Of a stretch of DNA of 5,119 bases, positions 1 to 5,119 are shown piece after piece. Each line of letters begins with the position of its first letter. Within the stretch, counting starts at the first letter, position 1. This DNA is from Myxococcales bacterium (GTDB taxonomy: Bacteria; Myxococcota_A; Polyangia; Palsa-1104). The notes beneath the pieces are model-generated. The model was not told where the DNA came from. It did not search any database and saw only the letters and a list, made by a program, of their open reading frames with translations. Made by a program: the position numbers and the translations under genes. The stretch is taken from the NCBI GenBank assembly GCA_023248835.1, contig JAHFDU010000302.1, positions 1 to 5,119 on the forward strand, read 5' to 3'.

Positions 1-2517
1 GCGGTCGGAGATTACTGCCGCAGCCACGGCAAACGCGCCACTTCGCAGCTGCTCGGGAAACACGGCAAGTTGCTGGCGTCGATCGAACCCAGCCTGCGCG
101 CGCTCGAGGGAGTGGAGGCACAGCCCGCACCGCCGCCGCTGCCGGCGGAAGAAGCACGCCGACGACTCTTCGAGGCGCTCAGCGAAACCCTGCAGCTGTT
201 TCTCAATCAGCAGCCGATGTTGATCATCCTCGATGATCTGCAGTGGGCGGATGAATTGACGCGGGAATTTCTCCGGCGCCCGGGAGACACGCTGTTTTCG
301 AGCACCAAGAGCGTGCTCATTGCCGCCTACCGTTCGGAGGAAGCCACCGAAATTGAGTCGCTGTTTGAACTGCCGGCCTCGCATCGCGTCGACCTGCAGC
401 CGCTGGATGAGACGGCTGTCGGTGCCATCGTGGCTGACATGCTCGGGCTCACCGAAACCAGTAACGCACTTGCGGCGCTGGTGCGATTTCTCACCCTACG
501 ATCGGAGGGCAATCCTTTTTTCGTCGCCGAATACTTGCGCCTAGCGGCTGAAGAGGGCGTGCTCGAGCGCGATCAACAGGGACGCTTTCGTCTGCGCGCC
601 GATCTGGCCGAAGGCGATTTTCGTCCCGCCGAGCTCGCATTGCCGGCGTCGCTGCGAGAACTGGTCAGCCGCCGTCTCGAGGTGCTGCCCCGGCCGCTCG
701 CTGAAGTGGTCGAATTCACCGCGGTGCTCGGTCGCGAGGCCAGCGACGCCATGCTGGCGGCGGCGTGCACCCTGTCGCCGGACGAGACCACCGAGCGCGT
801 CCGTCAACTGGTGGCGCGCCAAATCTTTGAAGATCGCGCCGAAGGTCAGGTCTGCTTCGTCCACGACAAACTGTGGGAGGTCGCGTATGAGCAAATCCCC
901 GGCGATCGACGTCAGACACTACATCTTTCCGCCGCGCAACACTTGGAGAATCAACATCAGCACAACGTCGACCCTTACGTTCGCTCGCTGGCGCGCCATC
1001 ACGACCGAGGTGGCAACGCGCGGCGTGCCATTGACTACTACGAAAGAGCGGCCGAGCAGGCGACCGAGGCGTTTTCCAATCAAGAAGCGATCCTCTATTT
1101 TCGCCGCGCCCTCGAACTCAGCCGCACCTTGCCCAAAGACAGCAGAGTCGCCAGACTACGAAGATCGAAGTGGCACGGCGCGCTGTGTAACGCCTATCTT
1201 TGCTCGGGCAAGGTGGCCAAGGCTGTGCAACACGGCGAGCGCACGCTGCGTGGGGCGGGCAGGCGGCTGCCTAAGAGCAAGATCGGGCTAGGATTCGGGG
1301 CGTTGCTCTTGGCGCTGCGCATTGTCGGTCAACATGTCTGGCCAGCGCTGTTCCGAAAACGTGATCCCGAGAAACAGGCACTGATGCTGGAAGCGGCCGG
1401 CATGTGTCATCGACTGACCGAAGCGTTTGTTTACGAAAACGATGTCCTCAACGGGATCTATTGTGGGCTGCTCGGAGTGCGTTTGGCGATCGACCTTCCA
1501 CCTTCTCCAGCACTCGCCCGGGTGCTCTCCATGATGTGCCCGATCGCTGGAATGATTCCTCTGCATGCGGTAGCTCGTGCCTGGCGTCGCCGCGGTCGTC
1601 AAGTGGCGAGCGCCTTCGATGACCCCGATCTTCAAGCGTACTGCCTGTCACGCACCGGAGTCTATTCGGTCAACGTCGCCGAGTGGGAGGACGTCGATCA
1701 GTCACTCGAGCGCAGTCAGGTGCTGTCAAACCAAATCGGAAACCGTCGCACGCTGGAAGAAAGCACCATGATCCACGCAATCAGCCGATACTACCGGGGC
1801 CAGCCCACCGTGGCGCTCACCGGCTTTCGCCAGGCGCTAGCCTCTACCCTGCTGCGTCGCGATCTTCAGATGGCGCAATCGGCGCGATCAGGCGTTGCCC
1901 AATGCTCGCTGCGACTCGGGCGCAACGTCGAAGCGCTCCAGGCACTGAATGAAAACCTGGCCAACTCCGACACCGCTACCGGGCAGTTTTGGAGCACCGG
2001 GCTGATGGCGCAAGCACTGACCCAAACCGCTGATTCCGACAATTCCCTGTCGGTTGCCGAAGCGGCACTCGCGGCGATGAAGAGCCACCCCCCGATGGTA
2101 TACTGGCTATTCCCGGGTATCGTCGGCACTTGCGAGGCGCTCTGGGTCTTGCTCGGGCGCCAAGTCTCCGTAGCGGCGAGCAGTCATATGCGAAGCGCCC
2201 TAGAGCGGGCGGTGGCCGGCTTAGAAAAATTCGCACGCCTGATGAAGTTTGCCGAGCCCAGTGTCTTTCTTTTTCGCGCCTATCTACAGCTCCACCATCG
2301 CCCGCACAAAGCGGCGCTTAATTTTGCGCGCGCTCTCAAATCGGCACAGGATCTCGCGATGCCGTATGAACAGGCCCGCGCCCACTTGGAACTCAGCCGA
2401 CTCGACCCCGACGAGCGCGCACTCCACCTAACCGCGGCAGAAGAGATATTTGTCGACATCGGCTGCCTGCACGAGCTCGGCGAAGTGCGATCGGCCAAGG
2501 AGCGCAACGGATGCTGA
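1..2517 (+). CDS. AAA/STAND-type signalling ATPase with TPR-like C-terminal region (5' truncated)
   Basis: The frame is open from base 1 to the TGA at 2515-2517 (838 residues visible), so the true start lies before the window; the TTG at 70 is merely internal. Numbering from base 1, residues 74-84 read LIILDDLQWAD, a Walker B motif of the AAA_16/MalT/PknK-like predicted ATPases. It is followed by a sensor-like strand (about 104-114, SVLIAAYRSEE), the family motif GNPFFVAEYLR (170-180), a winged-helix-like stretch (about 213-300, including HDKLWEVAYEQIP at 288-300), and helical repeats from about 325 to the end that resemble TPRs. Walker A would lie roughly 100 residues before Walker B and is outside the window. 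Family members usually couple ATP-dependent conformational change to a kinase, cyclase or DNA-binding domain at one end. Any such domain here must be N-terminal and unseen, so the output is unknown. The 3' end overlaps the GGDEF gene by 7 nt, implying co-translation. The ATPase family assignment is firm; the specific role is not. Confidence 0.88.
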   Translation, partial: AVGDYCRSHGKRATSQLLGKHGKLLASIEPSLRALEGVEAQPAPPPLPAEEARRRLFEALSETLQLFLNQQPMLIILDDLQWADELTREFLRRPGDTLFSSTKSVLIAAYRSEEATEIESLFELPASHRVDLQPLDETAVGAIVADMLGLTETSNALAALVRFLTLRSEGNPFFVAEYLRLAAEEGVLERDQQGRFRLRADLAEGDFRPAELALPASLRELVSRRLEVLPRPLAEVVEFTAVLGREASDAMLAAACTLSPDETTERVRQLVARQIFEDRAEGQVCFVHDKLWEVAYEQIPGDRRQTLHLSAAQHLENQHQHNVDPYVRSLARHHDRGGNARRAIDYYERAAEQATEAFSNQEAILYFRRALELSRTLPKDSRVARLRRSKWHGALCNAYLCSGKVAKAVQHGERTLRGAGRRLPKSKIGLGFGALLLALRIVGQHVWPALFRKRDPEKQALMLEAAGMCHRLTEAFVYENDVLNGIYCGLLGVRLAIDLPPSPALARVLSMMCPIAGMIPLHAVARAWRRRGRQVASAFDDPDLQAYCLSRTGVYSVNVAEWEDVDQSLERSQVLSNQIGNRRTLEESTMIHAISRYYRGQPTVALTGFRQALASTLLRRDLQMAQSARSGVAQCSLRLGRNVEALQALNENLANSDTATGQFWSTGLMAQALTQTADSDNSLSVAEAALAAMKSHPPMVYWLFPGIVGTCEALWVLLGRQVSVAASSHMRSALERAVAGLEKFARLMKFAEPSVFLFRAYLQLHHRPHKAALNFARALKSAQDLAMPYEQARAHLELSRLDPDERALHLTAAEEIFVDIGCLHELGEVRSAKERNGC
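2497..2502 (+). promoter_or_regulatory. Shine-Dalgarno site of the GGDEF gene
   Basis: AAGGAG lies 8 nt before the ATG at 2511, inside the last codons of the upstream ATPase gene. Sequence and spacing are near ideal. It fixes the start of the GGDEF gene and shows that this gene can be translated independently as well as by coupling across the 7-nt overlap. Confidence 0.8.
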
Positions 2518-3623
2518 GCTGGCGAAAAAAAAAGAGTCCGCCCGCCGAAACTCCGCCGCCTCCGCCACCGAGCGGCGGCAGCGATCTCGACTCTGCACTC
2601 GATACCTTGGCAGCGCTGTTGCGCACGCTCGGCCAGGGAGCGTTCGATCTCGAAGAGGTCAATGCCGACGCTGTGGCTGAGCTCTGCGAAAAATGGGCAC
2701 AGCACGTGCTCATCTGCGCGCCGCGTCCTAACCAGCCAGACAGCAAGGAAAAAAAAGACGACGCCGAAACCGGCAGGCGCGATTGGGTCGGCATACGCCA
2801 GTTTGTCACCCAGCAGCGCCGCAGCGAAAATGTCTACGTCAGCAAGGTTCTTTCCGATCTGCGTCAGGTCATCTGGGCGGTGCTGACCAACCTCAACCGA
2901 TCGCTTAGCGATCACTCGGAGCTCGAAGCCGAAGTGCAAGACCTGCTCGATCGTTTACGAGCAGCGGCTGAAAATCGTTCAACCGAGGAGATTCGCAAGA
3001 CCACGGTCGAGGCGCTGAGCAACATCAATCTCGTGCTCGCCGAACGCAAAGAGCGCCAGAAGGCGCAGGTGATCGAGCTCGATGCGCGCATCAAGTCGCT
3101 CGGCCGCGAGCTTGAAGACTCGCGCGCAGACACTTCCGTCGATGCTTTGACCCGAGTCTACAATCGCCACGCTTTCGAAGGCCATCTCACGCACACCGTC
3201 GATCTGCACGGTCTGTTCGGCCACTCCTCCTGTTTGGTCTTGGTCGACATCGACCATTTCAAGCAGCTCAATGAGCTGTACGGTCGGTCGGCCGGCGATC
3301 ACGCGCTACGGCAGCTGGCGGACAAGCTGTCGCGCAATTTTTTGCGCCGAAACGACTTGGTGTCACGCTCGGGCGACAACGAATTTTCGATCGTGCTGCG
3401 CGAAACTGACCTCGCCGACGCGCGCAAACTGTGTGATCGGCTGCAGCGCTCAGTCGCCGAGCTTACTCTCGTTCATGAAGATCGCGAACTTCAGATCACG
3501 ATTGCGATTGGCGTCTCCCAAATCCGCGCCGACGAAACCGCAACCGATTGGCTCGAGCGCACCGATCGAGCCCTCGCCGAGGCCAAGCGCCGCGAACAGG
3601 ATCGAATGGTTGTCGCCGAGTGA
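2511..3623 (+). CDS. GGDEF-domain protein with degenerate active site and intact I-site (probable c-di-GMP receptor)
   Basis: This 370-residue cytoplasmic protein has no signal peptide or membrane segment. Its start MLSWRKKK is basic and is followed by a Pro-rich linker with six consecutive prolines (residues 15-20). Residues about 25-205 are helical and charged, with likely coiled coil at about 125-205, as in many GGDEF proteins that dimerise through an N-terminal helical region. The GGDEF domain spans about 208-367: DALTRVYNR (211-219), DIDHFK (246-251), N254, GD (262-263). The signature position reads GDNEF (288-292) in place of GG(D/E)EF, so the metal-binding acidic residue in position 3 is Asn. 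The I-site RxxD is kept as RRND (279-282), exactly five residues before the motif. FKxxND is altered to FKQLNE, and the usual His after YG is Arg. In this family, loss of the third-position Asp/Glu normally abolishes diguanylate cyclase activity, whereas RxxD binds c-di-GMP. I infer a receptor rather than an enzyme. The start is supported by AAGGAG 8 nt upstream. The gene overlaps both neighbours. Confidence 0.93.
   Translation: MLSWRKKKSPPAETPPPPPPSGGSDLDSALDTLAALLRTLGQGAFDLEEVNADAVAELCEKWAQHVLICAPRPNQPDSKEKKDDAETGRRDWVGIRQFVTQQRRSENVYVSKVLSDLRQVIWAVLTNLNRSLSDHSELEAEVQDLLDRLRAAAENRSTEEIRKTTVEALSNINLVLAERKERQKAQVIELDARIKSLGRELEDSRADTSVDALTRVYNRHAFEGHLTHTVDLHGLFGHSSCLVLVDIDHFKQLNELYGRSAGDHALRQLADKLSRNFLRRNDLVSRSGDNEFSIVLRETDLADARKLCDRLQRSVAELTLVHEDRELQITIAIGVSQIRADETATDWLERTDRALAEAKRREQDRMVVAE
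2525..2570 (+). other. A9 homopolymer followed by a hexaproline codon tract at the start of the GGDEF gene
   Basis: Nine consecutive A residues (2525-2533) cover codons 5-8 (cgA AAA AAA AAg), and six consecutive Pro codons follow at 2553-2570. A-runs of this length are known sites for polymerase or replication slippage, and runs of prolines stall ribosomes unless EF-P acts. Both lie within the first 20 codons. A second run of eight A (2749-2756) occurs later in the same gene. The features are seen directly; any regulatory effect is inference. Confidence 0.5.
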
Positions 3624-4054
3624 GGCAGAAAAAATTTGTGATCAAGGCGAAGGCACGCGATCGTTTTGGTATGGAGTCTTTGTGCTGCAGCCATTGCAAA
3701 CAAGTGTCGTCGGCACTGAGGCGCGGATTCTGTCGCGCCTGTTATTTGCGGATGTGGCGTGGCGCCGCCCTGCCTGAAAACGCAACCTGCCAACTCTGCG
3801 CAGAGCAGCGCCGCCCGGTACTGCGCTGGACCAAAGTGGGCGGGCAAAAAATCATCATGTGCCAGAACTGCGGCTTCCTCTCTGACAAGGTGCGGCCGCG
3901 CGCAACTTCCATCGACGACCTGCAGGCCCGATTTGACCGCGAACGGAGGCGAGTCTATGACCGCCGGCGCAACTACTCGATCGACAACCAAGATCCGGGC
4001 GAGCGACGGTTGGCGATGAGGCGGGCGAAGCGCCCTTCGACAAGCTCAGGATGA
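3620..4054 (+). CDS. Small four-CxxC zinc-ribbon-like protein, function unknown
   Basis: I do not recognise a named family. The chosen GTG start (3620) overlaps the GGDEF stop as GTGA, a typical coupled junction, and gives 144 residues. In-frame alternatives are GTG 3638 (GAGG 12 nt upstream) and ATG 3671 (127 residues, MESLCCSHC); none has a strong ribosome site, so the start is uncertain. Numbered from ATG 3671, CxxC pairs lie at 6-9, 21-24 (GFCRACYLR), 40-43 and 64-67 (CQNCG). These suggest two zinc sites of four Cys each, as in zinc-ribbon proteins that bind nucleic acid or protein partners. The remainder, about 80-127, is strongly Arg-rich with RRR, DRRR and ERR clusters and no membrane segment. 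The last residues, PSTSSG, and the stop are encoded by a dispersed-repeat-like element, so the C-terminus may be a late replacement. Position behind the GGDEF gene suggests an accessory role in the same pathway, but nothing in the sequence proves it. Confidence 0.72.
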   Translation: MRQKKFVIKAKARDRFGMESLCCSHCKQVSSALRRGFCRACYLRMWRGAALPENATCQLCAEQRRPVLRWTKVGGQKIIMCQNCGFLSDKVRPRATSIDDLQARFDRERRRVYDRRRNYSIDNQDPGERRLAMRRAKRPSTSSG

Positions 4055-4058
4055 GCGG
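4023..4058. repeat. REP-like dispersed palindromic element overlapping the 3' end of the zinc-ribbon gene
   Basis: The core CCTTCGACAAGCTCAGGATG and the following AGCGG match, from memory, a short sequence seen scattered between genes in many Proteobacteria and related phyla. When translated it gives tell-tale PSTSSG or LSLSKG strings, and both appear here, one per strand. Visible structure: GCTCA-GGA-TGAGC (4044-4056), plus two mutually exclusive hairpins, GGGCG-AAG-CGCCC (4023-4035) and CGAAG-CGCC-CTTCG (4026-4039). No T-run follows, so it is not a canonical rho-independent terminator, although it could stabilise the 3' end of the operon mRNA. The element's borders are approximate. Confidence 0.65.
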
Positions 4059-4111
4059 AACTAAGATTTCATTGTAATTGTAGGGGGGCTTGAAGTAGAT
4101 TTCGCTTCGCA
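4055..4111. other. Short intergenic spacer with an AT-rich island
   Basis: This is the only non-coding gap in the window. Bases 4059-4082 are markedly AT-rich (19 of 24) against GC-rich surroundings, followed by a run of six G (4083-4088). That is a reasonable place for a promoter of the lipoprotein gene, but I find no convincing paired -35 and -10 hexamers and no Shine-Dalgarno close to its start codon. The G-run is more than 20 nt from the ATG. Confidence 0.4.
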
Positions 4112-4117
4112 ATGACA
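4097..4117. repeat. Second dispersed-repeat-like element, containing the lipoprotein start codon
   Basis: The segment ending TTCGCTTCGCAATGACA resembles another widespread intergenic repeat type, whose reverse complement begins TGTCATTGCGA and translates as CHCE-type strings; here the minus strand reads CHCEAKS. It has no strong internal hairpin, only a weak GAAG/CTTC pairing, and its left border is uncertain. The ATG of the following gene is at 4112-4114 inside it. The identification is from memory of the pattern and has not been tested by a search. Confidence 0.45.
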
Positions 4118-5119
4118 CCCAAGCGAGTTTTGGCGGTTTTGGCAGTTTTCATCGGCGCCGGCTGCTACGCGCCCGACATCGCCGACAACGGCTACGCTTG
4201 CAAAATTGGCGACCAAGTCGGCTGCCCCGAAGGCCTCGTCTGTCGATTGTGCGACATTCGCAACAATCCCGCTTGGGCGGATGGCTGCTGCACCCAAATG
4301 CCGCTGCAGACCGGCGTGATTCCGTCGCCGTTCTCCGACGCTTCCAGCGACGGGCTGCCGGACGGCGACTGGTTCGACGCCGGGCTCGACGCCTGCGCCT
4401 CGGTATGCGCCGATGTTTGCGTCAACCTGCACACCGACCCCGACAACTGTGGCAAGTGCAGCCACAGCTGCAGCGCCGGCGCGCCGACCGACTCCACCTT
4501 CAGCTGCATCGCTGGCATCTGCGCCTACGATTGCGGCAGTGGCATGCACGTCTGCGGTCGCAAGTGCATCGTCGAGAGCGCCACTTCTTGCGGCTCAAGC
4601 TGCAGGGCCTGTCCTGCCGTCGCCAACGGCACTTCGCGCTGCAACGGCGGTCAGTGCGCGGTCACCTGCAACCACGGCTACGTGCAAGTCGACCAAACCT
4701 GCGTGCTCGCGGTCAACGTCAACGTCACCCAGATTTCGGCAGGCGACTCGCACACTTGCGCGGTGACCAGCTCCGGCGTCGCGTGCTGGGGCCTCAACAG
4801 CAGCGGCGAACTGGGAGACGGCACCACCATGAACAGCGGCGTGCCGCAGTTTCCCACTGGCCTTTCGAGCGGCATGAAAACACTCGGGGTTGGAACAACC
4901 TCTTCGTGCGGACTGAACAGCACCGGCTCACTGCTCTGCTGGGGGGACAACAGCAAAGGCCAATTTGGCAACGGCAGCGACGTGACTTCGAGTCTAACGC
5001 CACTTGCGACACTGTCGGGGCTGAGCAAATTCGCTGCGGGTGTTGCGCATGCCTATGCGATTACCGCCAGTGGATCGCTGCAGTGTTGGGGTGCCAATGA
5101 GAGCGGCCAACTCGGAGAC
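4112..5119 (+). CDS. Secreted Cys-rich lipoprotein with RCC1-type repeats (3' truncated)
   Basis: Open from ATG 4112 to the window end (336 residues so far). An in-frame TGA at 4091-4093 makes this the first possible ATG. Residues 1-18 form a lipoprotein signal: K4 R5, hydrophobic 6-14, then lipobox IGAGC with Cys18 (Gly at -3 is less usual). The protein is therefore exported and probably lipid-anchored at the outer membrane or surface. Residues 18-67 are Cys-containing, 68-94 form an acidic Ser/Pro/Asp linker, and 95-197 hold Cys-rich modules (DPDNCGKCSHSC at 109-120, CGSSCRACP at 160-168, ending at C197). Residues 18-197 contain 25 Cys in all, likely in disulfides. From 208 on there are RCC1-like units with CWG motifs at 225, 276 and 325, predicting a beta-propeller. 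Such architectures are frequent among surface proteins of Myxococcota-like bacteria; their ligands are generally unknown. No Shine-Dalgarno is seen. Separate transcription from the upstream operon is likely but unproven. Confidence 0.87.
   Translation, partial: MTPKRVLAVLAVFIGAGCYAPDIADNGYACKIGDQVGCPEGLVCRLCDIRNNPAWADGCCTQMPLQTGVIPSPFSDASSDGLPDGDWFDAGLDACASVCADVCVNLHTDPDNCGKCSHSCSAGAPTDSTFSCIAGICAYDCGSGMHVCGRKCIVESATSCGSSCRACPAVANGTSRCNGGQCAVTCNHGYVQVDQTCVLAVNVNVTQISAGDSHTCAVTSSGVACWGLNSSGELGDGTTMNSGVPQFPTGLSSGMKTLGVGTTSSCGLNSTGSLLCWGDNSKGQFGNGSDVTSSLTPLATLSGLSKFAAGVAHAYAITASGSLQCWGANESGQLGD
4733..5119 (+). repeat. RCC1-type protein repeats (two complete units and one partial)
   Basis: Units run 4733-4879, 4880-5026 and 5027-5119 (cut by the window end), about 49-51 residues each. 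Each has an alanine/glycine-rich start (ISAGDSHTCAV, LGVGTTSSCGL, FAAGVAHAYAI) and a core such as CWGLNSSGELGDG, CWGDNSKGQFGNG or CWGANESGQLGD. The first two carry a Cys in the start segment that could pair with the CWG Cys; in the third that position is Tyr (codon 5054-5056). RCC1 repeats fold as propeller blades, usually about seven, so several more are expected beyond the window. Confidence 0.82.

Noticed and set aside
70..2517. TTG at 70 as the real start of the ATPase gene
   Set aside because: The same frame is open to base 1 with ATPase-like sequence, and the domain would lack Walker A if it began here. The gene is cut by the window edge.
2280..2939. Minus-strand open frame of 219 codons across the ATPase/GGDEF junction
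   Set aside because: It is antisense to two well-supported genes and has no recognisable domain; it fits a GC-driven shadow.
3372..3386. GDNEF as a result of a sequencing frameshift in a normal GGDEF
   Set aside because: The reading frame is continuous on both sides with conserved family residues, and no single indel restores GGDEF; it is a substitution-level change.
4036..4078. Sigma-70 promoter for the lipoprotein gene (TTCGAC with TAAGAT, or TGTAAT as -10)
   Set aside because: TTCGAC to TAAGAT has a 20-nt spacer, and TGTAAT has no -35 at the right distance. The AT-rich island is suggestive but not enough to place a promoter.
4023..4082. Rho-independent terminator after the zinc-ribbon gene
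   Set aside because: The stems are only 5 bp and no T-run follows the last hairpin. The hairpins are better explained as part of a repeat element.
4061..4549. Minus-strand open frame of 162 codons, Ala/Val/Gly-rich
   Set aside because: It is antisense to the lipoprotein gene, is of low complexity, and ends in CHCEAKS-type residues that come from the repeat element. No domain or ribosome site supports it.
4198..5100. Long + strand open frame of 300 codons encoding an Arg- and Gln-rich product
   Set aside because: It lies out of frame within the lipoprotein gene. Its composition is the usual by-product of GC-rich shadow frames, whereas the frame from 4112 shows a signal peptide, Cys modules and RCC1 repeats.

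Overview
The window reads as a GC-rich stretch of a Myxococcota-like or related deltaproteobacterial-grade chromosome. This placement is inferred from protein style only. The clues are a large AAA/STAND-type ATPase with a TPR-like C-terminal half of the kind common in myxobacterial signalling, and a lipoprotein that joins Cys-rich 'DPDNCGKC' and 'CGSSCRACP' modules to CWG-type RCC1 repeats. All four genes lie on the + strand and are closely packed. There is no RNA gene, CRISPR array, transposase or insertion sequence.

Layout: (1) 1-2517 is the 3' part of a large signalling ATPase gene that begins before the window. The Walker B region and the winged-helix/TPR-like portions are visible; Walker A is not. 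(2) 2511-3623, overlapping it by 7 nt and preceded by a good Shine-Dalgarno, encodes a 370-residue GGDEF-domain protein. Its signature motif is changed to GDNEF, but the upstream RxxD inhibitory-site motif is intact, which suggests a c-di-GMP sensor rather than a synthase. (3) 3620-4054 overlaps the GGDEF stop by a GTGA and encodes a small protein with four CxxC pairs, probably binding two zinc ions. (4) 4023-4117 carries two short elements of dispersed-repeat type, one holding the stop codon of gene 3 and the other the start codon of gene 4. (5) 4112-5119 is the 5' part of a secreted lipoprotein gene with a Cys-rich region followed by RCC1 repeats, running off the right edge.

Genes 1-3 look like one translationally coupled operon. 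A plausible reading is a signal-responsive ATPase linked to a c-di-GMP-binding output protein and a zinc-ribbon accessory factor, but no direct evidence shows that the proteins work together. The lipoprotein gene is separated from them by the 57-nt repeat-bearing spacer and is probably a distinct unit for the cell surface. The most notable points are the degenerate GGDEF with a retained I-site, the repeat elements that form gene ends, and the A-run plus hexaproline in the first 20 codons of the GGDEF gene.
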